Positions 1 through 7,192 are shown, counted from the first letter of the stretch. The stretch: 13,954 nt of DNA from Legionella genomosp. 1 (GCA_945901965.1 CAMDMN010000028.1:1-13954); one strand, 5' to 3'. Notes: generated by a model not told the origin, from the letters alone. Made by a program: numbers and translations.

Positions 1-55
1 ACCTTGCACTCGGGATGACGTACCGATTTATATATAAATTAATTTATCAGTTCTA

Positions 56-160
56 TTAATCTTTATTACTATCATCTATCCGAAATTCAAGCCATATTGC
101 ATTTAATATTGCAAAAGCACAAGCCAAGCCTGTGCCTAAAATCCAAGAAAAATACCACAT
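56..160 (-). CDS. cydX: Cytochrome bd oxidase small subunit CydX
   Basis: This is a 34-codon gene read from the ATG at 160 to a TAA at 56-58. The product begins MWYFSWILGTGLACAFAILN, nearly the same as E. coli CydX (MWYFAWILGTLLACSFGVI...). It is one hydrophobic membrane helix (about residues 4-23) followed by a short charged tail (EFRIDDSNKD). CydX packs against CydA in the inner membrane and stabilises the haem cofactors of the bd-type quinol oxidase. It lies 13 nt after the cydB stop, the position it takes in many proteobacteria. A GGGG tract at 167-170 (minus-strand reading) sits 6 nt before the ATG and serves as ribosome binding site. At 34 residues it is slightly shorter than the 37-residue E. 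coli protein, with the difference in the variable tail. Identification is by sequence likeness and context and is strong despite the small size. Confidence 0.92.
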   Translation of the reverse strand: MWYFSWILGTGLACAFAILNAIWLEFRIDDSNKD

Positions 161-173
161 ATTATGCCCCTTA

Positions 174-1310
174 TCAGTATGCTGATTCTATTTCAGATGT
201 AATAGTTTCTTCAGTTATTTTGCCGCGTAAAACCCTATAAACCCAAGCTGTATAAAGTAAAATTATTGGTAAAAATATTACAGTTGCAACTAACATTATA
301 AATAAAGTTAATTGGCTAGATGAGCTATCCCAAACCAACAAACTATGTGATGGATTTGATGAAGATGGCAAAATAAAAGGAAACATCGATACGCCAACCG
401 TTGAGATAATGCCAAATATGCTAAAAGCGCTACAAACAAAAGCTGTTTTTACGCACTTGGCTAAAGTCATGGCAAGAAGTGCTCCCACAATTCCAAGAAT
501 AGGGGCGGCTATTGTCAATGGCATATTTTCATAATTAGCAAACCAAGCATAAGCTTTGCGGCTTACTTCTTTATGGAGTGGATTTGACGGCGCATCGTGT
601 AAAACGAAGTTCATTAAGCTATAGCCATCTATAGCTTTATAAAGCCATACGCCACCAGCAATGAAAAGAATAATGCTTAAAAACCCACAAATTCTCGCAG
701 CAGTTCGTGCACGCAATTGGATTGGAGCATTTGTTTTAACATTAATAAAATAAGCCCCATGCATAGCTAACATTGTTACTGAAAGAAGACCACAGAGTAT
801 AGCAAAAGGATTTAATAGACCAAAAAATGTTCCAGTATAAAACGCGCGTAAATTTTCATCAAAATGAAATGGAACACCTTGTAATACATTGCCCATAGCT
901 ACGCCAAAAATAAGGGCTGGAACAAAGCCACCTAAAAACAATGCATAATCCCAAATCGTTCGCCATTTAGTACTAGTCATTTTAGAGCGGTATTTAAACC
1001 CAACCGGGCGCAGGATTAGGGCAAGTAAAACCACAAGCATGGCAAAATAAAAGCCTGAAAATGCAAGGCCATAAAGGGCTGGCCATGCGGCAAATATAGC
1101 TCCGCCACCTAGAACAAACCATACTTGGTTTCCTTCCCATGTAGGCGCTATGCTATTGATTAAAATTCGGCGCTCCATGTCGGATTTAGTGATTATAGGT
1201 AACCACATTGCCACACCAAGGTCAAAGCCATCCATGATAGCAAAGCCAATTAGTAAGACACCTAATAATACCCACCATATAATTTTTAATGTTTCGTAAT
1301 CTAAAGGCAT
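174..1310 (-). CDS. cydB: Cytochrome bd ubiquinol oxidase subunit II (CydB)
   Basis: CydB is the second large inner-membrane subunit of the bd-type terminal oxidase, which oxidises ubiquinol and reduces O2 to water with high oxygen affinity. The 378 residues match the family length (379 in E. coli) and are almost wholly hydrophobic helices. Family signatures are visible: GFAIMDGFDLGVAMWLP in the first helix (residues about 22-38), then the conserved APTWEGNQVW block (about 55-64), LILRPVGFKYR (about 98-108) and the SMFPFILPSS block near the C-terminus. The ATG at 1310 is supported by an AGGAG (plus-strand positions 1318-1322) 7 nt upstream, which lies inside the last codons of cydA, so the two subunits are probably translationally coupled. 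The cydA stop and cydB start are separated by only 2 nt. Nothing suggests truncation or mutation. Confidence 0.98.
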   Translation of the reverse strand: MPLDYETLKIIWWVLLGVLLIGFAIMDGFDLGVAMWLPIITKSDMERRILINSIAPTWEGNQVWFVLGGGAIFAAWPALYGLAFSGFYFAMLVVLLALILRPVGFKYRSKMTSTKWRTIWDYALFLGGFVPALIFGVAMGNVLQGVPFHFDENLRAFYTGTFFGLLNPFAILCGLLSVTMLAMHGAYFINVKTNAPIQLRARTAARICGFLSIILFIAGGVWLYKAIDGYSLMNFVLHDAPSNPLHKEVSRKAYAWFANYENMPLTIAAPILGIVGALLAMTLAKCVKTAFVCSAFSIFGIISTVGVSMFPFILPSSSNPSHSLLVWDSSSSQLTLFIMLVATVIFLPIILLYTAWVYRVLRGKITEETITSEIESAY

Positions 1311-1312
1311 GG

Positions 1313-2869
1313 TTATGCTCCTGTAATTGAATTTTTGGTATATTTTAGGTAATTTTCTGGCCCAAGACGGATGTATTTAACCATTAAATAGATTTCAACT
1401 ATTGCAAGAATAGTATAAAAAATTACGAATCCTGCTATAGATATTAAAACGGCTGTTGAACTTACAGTTGAAGTGCCCATAAAGGTTGGCAAGACTCCTT
1501 GTACGGCCCAAGGTTGACGACCATATTCCGCAACCACCCAACCAAGTTCTGCCGCAACCCATGGCAGTGGAAATGCTAAAATGCCTAAACGCCAATACCA
1601 TCTTGAGGTAAGTAGCTTGCGTTTAACGGATAAGTAAAAGCCAGTCGCAAATAAAAAGATAAAAAAGAATCCGCAAAGCGCCATAATTCTAAAAGAAAAA
1701 AACAAAGGCAGCACATTTGGTTTGAGATCATTAGCCGCTTGATTAATTTGTTCTTCAGAGGCATCGGTTACCTTTTCTGTGTATTTCTTTAATAGAAGTC
1801 CATAACCTAATGATTTCCCATGGGCTTCGAATTCAGCCTTTGCGTTTTTAGATTTTGGATTTTTTTGTAGCTTGGTTAACGCATCATAAGCAAGCATTCC
1901 TTCACGAATTTGTCCTTTCCCTTTCTCTACGAGCTCATCAATACCCTCAAGCTGCTCGCTAAATGAGCGAGTGGCAATTAAACCTAATGCATAGGGAATT
2001 TTAACATCATAATCAGTGGTCATTGTTTTACTATTAGGAATACCAAATATAGTCAAATCGGCTGGAGCTTTTTCAGTGTGCCACATAGCTTCCATACCAG
2101 CCAATTTCATTTTTTGGTTACTATTAGTAAGATATCCACTTTCATCACCAAGAACTACTACAGATAATGCTGAGGCAAGACCAAATGAAACAGCAACTGT
2201 CATAGAGCGCTTAGCAAAATCAATATTGCGACCACGTAAAAGAAAGTAACAGCTTATGGATAATACAAAAATAGCACCAGTTACATAGCCTGCACTTATT
2301 GTATGAACAAATTTTGCTTGAGCTACGGGGTTAAACATAACTTCAGCAAAATCAACCACTTCCATCCGCATGGTTTGATAATTAAAGGCAGCTCCAACAG
2401 GATTTTGCATCCAACCATTGGCGATTAAAATCCATAGTGCTGAAAAATTAGTACCTAATGCAAGCAACCAAGTACAGCACATATGCTGTACTTTAGTTAA
2501 TTTAGACCAACCAAAGAAAAATAAACCGACAAAAGTGGCTTCTAAGAAGAAGGCCATAAGTCCTTCTATTGCAAGTTCTGCGCCAAAGACATCGCCAACA
2601 TAATGGGAGTAGTAAGCCCAATTTGTTCCAAATTGGAATTCCATGGTGAGCCCGGTCGCCACTCCGAGGACGAAGTTTATGCCAAACAGTACGCCCCAAT
2701 ATTTAACCATTTGTTGCCAAATATCACGCTTAGTCATTACATAAACTGTTTCCATAATGGCAAGCAGTACTGATAGACCTAAAGTTAATGGCACAAAAAG
2801 AAAATGATAGAGTGCTGTGATGGCGAATTGCAAACGAGAGAGATCTACGACGTCACTACCTGGAATCAT
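1313..2869 (-). CDS. cydA: Cytochrome bd ubiquinol oxidase subunit I (CydA)
   Basis: CydA carries the haems b558, b595 and d and the quinol-oxidising Q-loop of the bd oxidase. The 518-residue protein aligns with E. coli CydA at a constant offset of +3 over the parts I compared. Axial ligands are present: His22 (E. coli His19), His189 (His186) and Met396 (Met393). The Q-loop residues Lys255 and Glu260 correspond to Lys252 and Glu257, the proton-path glutamates Glu102 and Glu110 are kept, and GRQPW is at 450-454. The long segment between the QKMKLAGMEAMW motif and Met396 makes this the long Q-loop subtype, as in E. coli. An AAAGGTG lies 5 nt before the ATG, and the ATG overlaps the stop of the upstream small gene (ATGA). 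Order is cydP-cydA-cydB-cydX. The assembly genes cydDC are not in the window. Confidence 0.99.
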   Translation of the reverse strand: MIPGSDVVDLSRLQFAITALYHFLFVPLTLGLSVLLAIMETVYVMTKRDIWQQMVKYWGVLFGINFVLGVATGLTMEFQFGTNWAYYSHYVGDVFGAELAIEGLMAFFLEATFVGLFFFGWSKLTKVQHMCCTWLLALGTNFSALWILIANGWMQNPVGAAFNYQTMRMEVVDFAEVMFNPVAQAKFVHTISAGYVTGAIFVLSISCYFLLRGRNIDFAKRSMTVAVSFGLASALSVVVLGDESGYLTNSNQKMKLAGMEAMWHTEKAPADLTIFGIPNSKTMTTDYDVKIPYALGLIATRSFSEQLEGIDELVEKGKGQIREGMLAYDALTKLQKNPKSKNAKAEFEAHGKSLGYGLLLKKYTEKVTDASEEQINQAANDLKPNVLPLFFSFRIMALCGFFFIFLFATGFYLSVKRKLLTSRWYWRLGILAFPLPWVAAELGWVVAEYGRQPWAVQGVLPTFMGTSTVSSTAVLISIAGFVIFYTILAIVEIYLMVKYIRLGPENYLKYTKNSITGA

Positions 2870-3072
2870 AAGGCACCTTTTTGGTTGTTTTTAAAGTTAT
2901 GTTTTGTATCAATAGTAATAGACTTATTAGCTACAGTATTTTTTCCAAGCATCCATTGCTCTGAGTCTATAGATGGCTTTTTAGTGTTTTTAAAACAAAT
3001 AAACCATAAAATAAACAGTAATGTTAATTTAATTAATAAAGTAATCTGAATATCGCGCGCGAAAGATCTCAT
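2866..3072 (-). CDS. cydP: Putative cytochrome bd oxidase small subunit (CydP-like)
   Basis: A 68-residue protein precedes cydA, and its TGA overlaps the cydA ATG (ATGA), which implies translational coupling. It begins MRSFARDIQITLLIKLTLLF. That is one membrane helix preceded by a short positively charged segment, followed by a polar tail containing QWMLGKN and ending KNNQKGAL. The pattern ARDIxxxLLIKLxLLFxLW fits small proteins annotated as CydP, a putative single-helix subunit encoded just upstream of cydA in many proteobacteria. This comes from memory of the family and was not searched. I chose the ATG at 3072 over an in-frame TTG at 3093 because AAGG lies 9 nt before the ATG and the conserved ARDI block starts only four residues in. 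It could instead be an unrelated membrane microprotein that merely rides in the operon. Confidence 0.7.
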   Translation of the reverse strand: MRSFARDIQITLLIKLTLLFILWFICFKNTKKPSIDSEQWMLGKNTVANKSITIDTKHNFKNNQKGAL

Positions 3073-3097
3073 TAATAATAGCCTTAAATTCAAATCA

Positions 3098-3103
3098 ATT
3101 GTA
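3098..3103 (-). promoter_or_regulatory. Possible -10 element for the cyd operon at the edge of a REP element
   Basis: Reading the minus strand, TACAAT (one mismatch from TATAAT) straddles the outer end of the repeat, using the terminal TAC of its GTAG/CTAC. It lies 25 nt before the cydP ATG. I find no good -35 at 16-18 nt, so this is only a candidate. The operon could also be read from yhbY or from a promoter beyond the repeat. Confidence 0.2.
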
Positions 3104-3164
3104 GCCTGGTTGCTTGCAACCAGGACTCAATTTTGGAGAGATCACGGTTGCAAGCAACCAGGTT
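3101..3164. repeat. REP/BIME-like inverted pair, TGGTTGC family, copy 1
   Basis: The left arm is GTAG followed by CCTGGTTGCTTGCAACCAGG, itself a perfect 9-2-9 palindrome. After a unique 19-20 nt spacer comes an inverted second arm (GGTTGCAAGCAACCAGG). The right arm has decayed: the expected CCTGG is CACGG and the terminal CTAC is TTAA. It sits between yhbY and cydP, which are transcribed in the same direction, so any transcript crossing from yhbY into the cyd operon would contain it. The same element recurs at 7090-7154 and 13721-13790. Confidence 0.85.
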
Positions 3165-3174
3165 AATGCCAATG

Positions 3175-3474
3175 TTACTTTTTGTTGCGAGTCGCTTTCT
3201 TTTCCGCCGGCTCTTTATTTTTTCGATAAATTATAGCTGTATGGCCAATTAATTGAACCAATTCTGCCTGAAGTTGTTGACAAATATCAATAGCAACAGC
3301 TTTTTTATCTTCTTTTTCTACGCCATTAATTTTAACTTTTATTAACTCATGCGCTGTTAAGGCAATATTAGTTTCTTCAATAACCGCAGATGTTAAACCC
3401 TTGGCTCCCATTAGAATAATTGGCTTTAAATGATGAGCTTTAGCTTTTAATTCTTGTCGAAAAGATGTGTCCAT
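3175..3474 (-). CDS. yhbY: Ribosome assembly RNA-binding protein YhbY (CRM domain)
   Basis: This single-domain CRM (YhbY) protein associates with the large-subunit precursor and takes part in ribosome assembly. The 99 residues compare with 97 in E. coli. The first half carries KAHHLKPIILMGAKGLTSAV, matching E. coli ...AHPLKPVVLLGSNGLTEGV. The RNA-binding GxxG loop is at GAKG, HELIKVKI follows, and QLIGHTAIIYR matches the C-terminal strand VQVIGKTLVLYR. The tail is lysine-rich (EPAEKKATRNKK). The frame stays open to an ATG at 3549, but the family starts at the MDTSFRQELK methionine used here, where a GAG-rich stretch (ACGAGAAATTTACT) precedes the ATG. The longer start would also lie upstream of the best -10 sequence. 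It diverges from rlmE, the same arrangement as in E. coli. Confidence 0.95.
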   Translation of the reverse strand: MDTSFRQELKAKAHHLKPIILMGAKGLTSAVIEETNIALTAHELIKVKINGVEKEDKKAVAIDICQQLQAELVQLIGHTAIIYRKNKEPAEKKATRNKK

Positions 3475-3540
3475 AGTAAATTTCTCGTAAAAATGGCAAA
3501 TTATTGCACGTTTTGCTGTGAATAGGTAGTAATATTGGGT

Positions 3541-3546
3541 ATTATA
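3541..3546 (-). promoter_or_regulatory. Candidate -10 box of yhbY
   Basis: On the minus strand this is a perfect TATAAT in the 98-nt gap between the divergent yhbY and rlmE starts, about 67 nt before the yhbY ATG. No convincing -35 stands 16-18 nt upstream, so the call rests on the -10 and on its position. Confidence 0.35.
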
Positions 3547-3572
3547 CATAGAATTTTTTATATAGTGATGTT

Positions 3573-4193
3573 ATGCCTCGTTCTAAGTCTAGTAAAAAGT
3601 GGTTGCAAGAGCATTTTGATGATGTTTATGTAAAAAAAGCCCAAGCTGAAGGCTATCGTAGCCGAGCAGTTTATAAACTTAAAGAAATCGATGAGAAAGA
3701 GCGATTACTTAAGCCTAAAATGACAGTTGTGGATTTAGGCGCAGCCCCTGGCGGTTGGACGCAGTATGTAGCTGAAAAGCTTGATGGAAATGGCCTAATT
3801 TTTGCTTTAGATATTTTGCCGATGGATGCGCTGCCGGGAGTTGAGTTTATAATTGGTGATTTTAGGGAAGATGAAGTATTACAACAATTAATAAATTTAA
3901 TACCACCTCGTAGTGTTGATTTGTTACTATCTGATATGTCGCCTAATATGAGTGGTAATATGGCAGTTGATATCCCCCGAGCGATGTATCTTGTGGATCT
4001 TGCCTTTGATTTTGGTCATAAAATGCTTAAGCCCGGTGGCACTATGTTAATGAAAATTTTTCATGGTGAAGGGTTTGATGATATTGTAAAACAAGCTCGG
4101 TTGCGGTTTGATCGGGTGGTTATTAGGAAGCCTAAAGCATCACGTGCGCGATCACGCGAAACCTATTTGCTGGCTAAAGGGTATAAATTATAG
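3573..4193 (+). CDS. rlmE: 23S rRNA (uridine2552-2'-O)-methyltransferase RlmE (FtsJ/RrmJ)
   Basis: RlmE methylates the 2'-OH of U2552 in the A-loop of 23S rRNA using S-adenosylmethionine, a late step in 50S maturation. The 206 residues match E. coli RlmE (209) with a constant offset of 3. The K-D-K-E catalytic tetrad is in place: Lys35 (in RAVYKL), Asp121 (LSDMSPN), Lys161 (LMKIFHGEGFD) and Glu196 (SRETYLL). The SAM-binding motif VDLGAAPGGWTQYV lies near residues 53-66. The basic N-terminal segment SKSSKKWLQEHFDD is typical. The ribosome binding site is weak (GTGATGTT before the ATG). ftsH starts 51 nt downstream, reproducing the rlmE-ftsH order of E. coli, where the two genes are cotranscribed. 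Confidence 0.98.
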   Translation: MPRSKSSKKWLQEHFDDVYVKKAQAEGYRSRAVYKLKEIDEKERLLKPKMTVVDLGAAPGGWTQYVAEKLDGNGLIFALDILPMDALPGVEFIIGDFREDEVLQQLINLIPPRSVDLLLSDMSPNMSGNMAVDIPRAMYLVDLAFDFGHKMLKPGGTMLMKIFHGEGFDDIVKQARLRFDRVVIRKPKASRARSRETYLLAKGYKL

Positions 4194-4205
4194 TAACTTT
4201 ATCTT

Positions 4206-4211
4206 TATAAT
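4206..4211 (+). promoter_or_regulatory. Candidate internal -10 box before ftsH
   Basis: A perfect TATAAT lies in the 51-nt rlmE-ftsH gap, 33 nt before the ftsH start. There is no recognisable -35 at 16-18 nt and no extended -10. It could give ftsH transcription independent of rlmE, but AT-rich sequence alone may produce it. Confidence 0.25.
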
Positions 4212-4232
4212 ATAGTAGAAATTCGCATAACT

Positions 4233-4236
4233 GGGG
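4233..4236 (+). promoter_or_regulatory. Shine-Dalgarno that selects the TTG start of ftsH
   Basis: The GGGG core (in CTGGGGTTATTAA) is 8 nt before the TTG at 4245 but 17 nt before the next in-frame ATG at 4254. The spacing favours the TTG codon, giving an N-terminus of MNDMVKNLFLW. Confidence 0.6.
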
Positions 4237-4244
4237 TTATTAAT

Positions 4245-6170
4245 TTGAACGACATGGTTAAAAATTTATTTTTGTGGCTAATTATAGCTATCGTCTTGGT
4301 TTCAGTGTTCTCTAATTTTGGTCCGCGTAATGCGAACACTGATAAAGTTTCTTATAGTCAATTTCTAAAGCAAATTGATCAGGGCATGGTGATGGCGGTA
4401 ACAGTTGAAGACAATAAGGTTATTAAAGGTATTACCAAGAATAACCATCGTTTTGTCACTTATATGCCGGTACAAGATGATGCGCTTTTAGGTGAGTTGC
4501 TGAAGAAAAATGTTGATGTTAGTGGCCAGGAAAAACAGCAAGAAAGTTTCCTTTTACATCTATTTATAAATTGGTTCCCAATGCTTTTATTAATTGGCGT
4601 ATGGATATTTTTCATGCGGCAAATGCAAGGAGGCGGCGGTCGTGGAGCTATGTCATTTGGAAGATCACGCGCTCGATTGCTTGGTGAAGACCAAGTAAAG
4701 GTTACATTTGCCGATGTAGCTGGAGTTGATGAAGCTAAAGAAGAAGTTAAAGAACTTGTAGATTTTTTACGTGATCCTACTAAATTTCAAAATTTAGGTG
4801 GACGAATTCCACGAGGCGTTTTGCTTGTAGGCTCTCCAGGAACAGGCAAAACCTTGCTAGCCCGAGCAGTAGCTGGCGAAGCTAAAGTTCCATTTTTTAC
4901 AATATCAGGTTCTGATTTTGTTGAAATGTTTGTAGGTGTTGGTGCGTCACGTGTGCGAGATATGTTTGAACAAGCTAAAAAGCAAGCTCCATGTATTATT
5001 TTTATAGATGAAATTGATGCGGTTGGTCGTCACCGAGGGGCGGGACTTGGTGGTGGTCATGACGAACGTGAGCAAACTTTAAATCAGCTTTTGGTAGAGA
5101 TGGATGGCTTTGAAGGAAGTGAAGGCGTGATAGTCATTGCGGCTACTAATAGACCCGATGTTTTAGATCCAGCCCTTCTGCGTCCAGGCCGTTTTGATAG
5201 GCAAGTTGTAGTGCCTTTACCTGATATTCGTGGCCGCGAACAAATTCTTAAAGTTCATATGAATAAAGTGCCAGTGGATGATAATGTTGAAGTTACTCCT
5301 ATTGCGCGTGGTACCCCTGGGTTTTCAGGAGCTGATTTGGCAAATTTAGTTAATGAGGCAGCATTATTTGCAGCTCGAGCTAATAAGCGTAAAGTTAGTA
5401 TGGTTGAGCTTGAGAAGGCTAAAGATAAAATAATGATGGGTGCTGAACGACGCTCTATGGTAATGGATGATAATGAGAAAAAATTAACGGCATACCACGA
5501 GGCGGGGCACGCTATTGTTGGTTTAATGGTGCCGGAACATGATCCAGTATATAAGATTTCAATTATCCCACGGGGGCGCGCTTTAGGTGTCACCATGTTT
5601 TTGCCAGAGCAAGATCGATATAGCCATAGTAGAAGGCGTTTGGAAAGTCAGCTAGCTAGTCTTTATGGTGGACGAGTTGCAGAAGAACTTATCTTTGGGG
5701 CTGATAATGTTACAACAGGCGCTTCAAATGATATTATGCGCGCAACTGAAATTGCCCGTAAAATGGTTACAAGTTGGGGCTTATCGAATATGGGGCCTTT
5801 GACTTTTGGTCAAGAGGAAGGTGAAGTATTTTTAGGCCGTTCAGTTAACCAAAATAAAGAAGTATCAGATACAACAGCACAACAAATTGATGAAGAAGTG
5901 CGAGTTATTATCGATAGGAATTATAAACATGCGCATAAAATACTTTCGGCAAATTTAGATAAATTACATATGATGGCTGATGGATTGATTAAATATGAAA
6001 CTATAGATGCTAATCAAATCAAAGAAATCATGTCTGGTAAAGAGCCTTCGCCACCAGATGATGTGGATTACCTTAAGAAAGTGGATAAGGGTAATGCTAA
6101 GGGAAGTCGTGGTAAAAGAGGCGGCCTAAAGGGTTCTCCTGTGGAAACTATAGTAGATGATCCTATTTAA
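4245..6170 (+). CDS. ftsH: ATP-dependent zinc metalloprotease FtsH
   Basis: FtsH is the inner-membrane AAA+ protease that degrades misassembled membrane proteins and regulatory substrates; in E. coli these include sigma-32 and LpxC. The 641 residues match the family (644 in E. coli). In order: transmembrane helix 1 (about 5-23), a periplasmic domain (about 24-105), helix 2 (FPMLLLIGVWIFFMRQM, 111-127), Walker A GSPGTGKT at 196-203, the pore motif MFVG around 228, Walker B IIFIDEID at 251-258, and the second region of homology TNRPDVLDPALLRPGRFDR at 301-319. The zinc motif HEAGH is at 418-422, with the third ligand region ASNDI (Asp496). Walker A has Ser197 where E. coli has Pro; the catalytic Lys202 and Thr203 are unchanged. 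The C-terminal tail (about 612-641) is Gly/Lys-rich and unlike E. coli. Translation most likely begins at TTG. folP follows after 17 nt. Confidence 0.99.
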   Translation: MNDMVKNLFLWLIIAIVLVSVFSNFGPRNANTDKVSYSQFLKQIDQGMVMAVTVEDNKVIKGITKNNHRFVTYMPVQDDALLGELLKKNVDVSGQEKQQESFLLHLFINWFPMLLLIGVWIFFMRQMQGGGGRGAMSFGRSRARLLGEDQVKVTFADVAGVDEAKEEVKELVDFLRDPTKFQNLGGRIPRGVLLVGSPGTGKTLLARAVAGEAKVPFFTISGSDFVEMFVGVGASRVRDMFEQAKKQAPCIIFIDEIDAVGRHRGAGLGGGHDEREQTLNQLLVEMDGFEGSEGVIVIAATNRPDVLDPALLRPGRFDRQVVVPLPDIRGREQILKVHMNKVPVDDNVEVTPIARGTPGFSGADLANLVNEAALFAARANKRKVSMVELEKAKDKIMMGAERRSMVMDDNEKKLTAYHEAGHAIVGLMVPEHDPVYKISIIPRGRALGVTMFLPEQDRYSHSRRRLESQLASLYGGRVAEELIFGADNVTTGASNDIMRATEIARKMVTSWGLSNMGPLTFGQEEGEVFLGRSVNQNKEVSDTTAQQIDEEVRVIIDRNYKHAHKILSANLDKLHMMADGLIKYETIDANQIKEIMSGKEPSPPDDVDYLKKVDKGNAKGSRGKRGGLKGSPVETIVDDPI

Positions 6171-6187
6171 ATACTTAAGCTAGTCGC

Positions 6188-7093
6188 ATGAATAGCCAAG
6201 AATTTCAACAATGGCGTAGCTTTGTTATGTCACCTATTTCAATTCGATCATTTTATCTAGAAAAACCTAAAATAATGGGAGTATTAAATATTACTCCCGA
6301 TTCCTTTTCAGATGGTGGATCTTATCTTCAATTAGATAAAGCCTGTCATCGTGCCGAGGAAATGATAAGTGAAGGTGCTGATATCATCGATATAGGTGGT
6401 GAGTCTTCAAGGCCTAAAGCTATTCCCATATCTGCTAGTGAAGAGTTAAAGCGAGTTATTCCTGTTATAAAAAGAATAAGAGAAAAAAGCGATATTTTTA
6501 TTTCTATTGATACTTATAAGCCTCAAGTAATGGAAGCGGCAGTTGCAGCTGGCGCTAATATGATTAATGATATTAAGGCCTTAACAGAAAAAGATGCCTT
6601 AGCAGTTGCGGCTGAACTAAAAGTCCCTGTCTGTTTAATGCATATGCAAGGTAATTCGTTATCTATGCAGGATAATCCACATTATGAGAATGATGTAGTT
6701 AATGAAATTAATGAATTTTTTTTAGAGCGTATTGAAAGTTCATTGCAAGCAGGAATTTTACGCCAAAATTTAATCCTTGATCCTGGCTTTGGTTTTGGTA
6801 AATTGGCTCGACATAATTTGACGCTTATAAATAGGCTTAGTGAATTTCATAAATATGATTTACCATTATTGCTAGGTGTATCGCGAAAAAGTACAATTGG
6901 CACGATTTTAAATAAAGATATTGATGATCGGTTAATAGGTGGTATCGCAATAGCAGTTTATTCAGCTTTGCAGGGCATATCAATTTTAAGAACTCATGAT
7001 ATAGATAAAACTAATCAAGCATTAAAAGTAATAGACGCTATAGTAGGAGCTAATTCTACTAAAGATCGTAATAGGTCAGATGGGTCAGCGTAG
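6188..7093 (+). CDS. folP: Dihydropteroate synthase (FolP)
   Basis: FolP condenses p-aminobenzoate with hydroxymethyl-dihydropterin diphosphate to give dihydropteroate in folate synthesis, and is the sulfonamide target. The TIM-barrel signatures are all present: NITPDSFSDGG (34-44), DIGGESSRP (68-76), SIDTYKP (106-112), MINDIKAL (125-132), DPGFGFGK (198-205), SRKS (232-235) with catalytic-loop Lys234, and LRTHD (267-271). The 301 residues exceed E. coli FolP (282). The excess is a 13-residue N-terminal lead before an alternative Met14 (codon at 6227) and a polar tail. Neither start has a good ribosome binding site, so the first ATG is provisional. The stop TAG at 7091-7093 belongs to the first bases of a REP-like element, so the tail STKDRNRSDGSA may be an extension created when the element arrived. 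The ftsH-folP-glmM order is as in E. coli. Confidence 0.97.
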   Translation: MNSQEFQQWRSFVMSPISIRSFYLEKPKIMGVLNITPDSFSDGGSYLQLDKACHRAEEMISEGADIIDIGGESSRPKAIPISASEELKRVIPVIKRIREKSDIFISIDTYKPQVMEAAVAAGANMINDIKALTEKDALAVAAELKVPVCLMHMQGNSLSMQDNPHYENDVVNEINEFFLERIESSLQAGILRQNLILDPGFGFGKLARHNLTLINRLSEFHKYDLPLLLGVSRKSTIGTILNKDIDDRLIGGIAIAVYSALQGISILRTHDIDKTNQALKVIDAIVGANSTKDRNRSDGSA

Positions 7094-7154
7094 CCTGGTT
7101 GCTTGCAACCGGGATCCCAACCAGATAAATCCTGGTTGCAAGCAACCAGGCTAC
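7090..7154. repeat. REP/BIME-like inverted pair, TGGTTGC family, copy 2
   Basis: GTAG + CCTGGTTGCTTGCAACCGGG, a spacer, then CCTGGTTGCAAGCAACCAGG + CTAC, 65 bp in all. Each arm folds on itself, and the two arms can also pair with each other. The one change in the left arm (A to G near its 3' end) turns a U-A pair into U-G, keeping the RNA stem. It fills most of the 99-bp folP-glmM gap, and its first bases are the folP stop codon. It is probably transcribed inside the rlmE-ftsH-folP-glmM message. Confidence 0.9.
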
Positions 7155-7192
7155 TCAAGATCTAACTTGATTATTTAAGTAAAGGAATAAAG

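Noticed and set aside
3073..3093. TTG start of the CydP-like protein
   Set aside because: The ATG at 3072 has better Shine-Dalgarno spacing and leaves the conserved region intact.
3475..3549. 25-codon N-terminal extension of YhbY
   Set aside because: The family begins at the later methionine, and the extension covers the promoter-like TATAAT.
5255..5596. Antisense open frame inside ftsH (113 codons)
   Set aside because: It is the complement of strongly conserved AAA+/protease sequence, with no ribosome binding site and no family features; the other long frames overlapping cydA, argS and the GCS2-type gene are shadows of the same kind.
7094..7192. Riboswitch or glmS-type ribozyme before glmM
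   Set aside because: The interval is almost entirely the REP pair and a normal ribosome binding site; no ribozyme core is visible.
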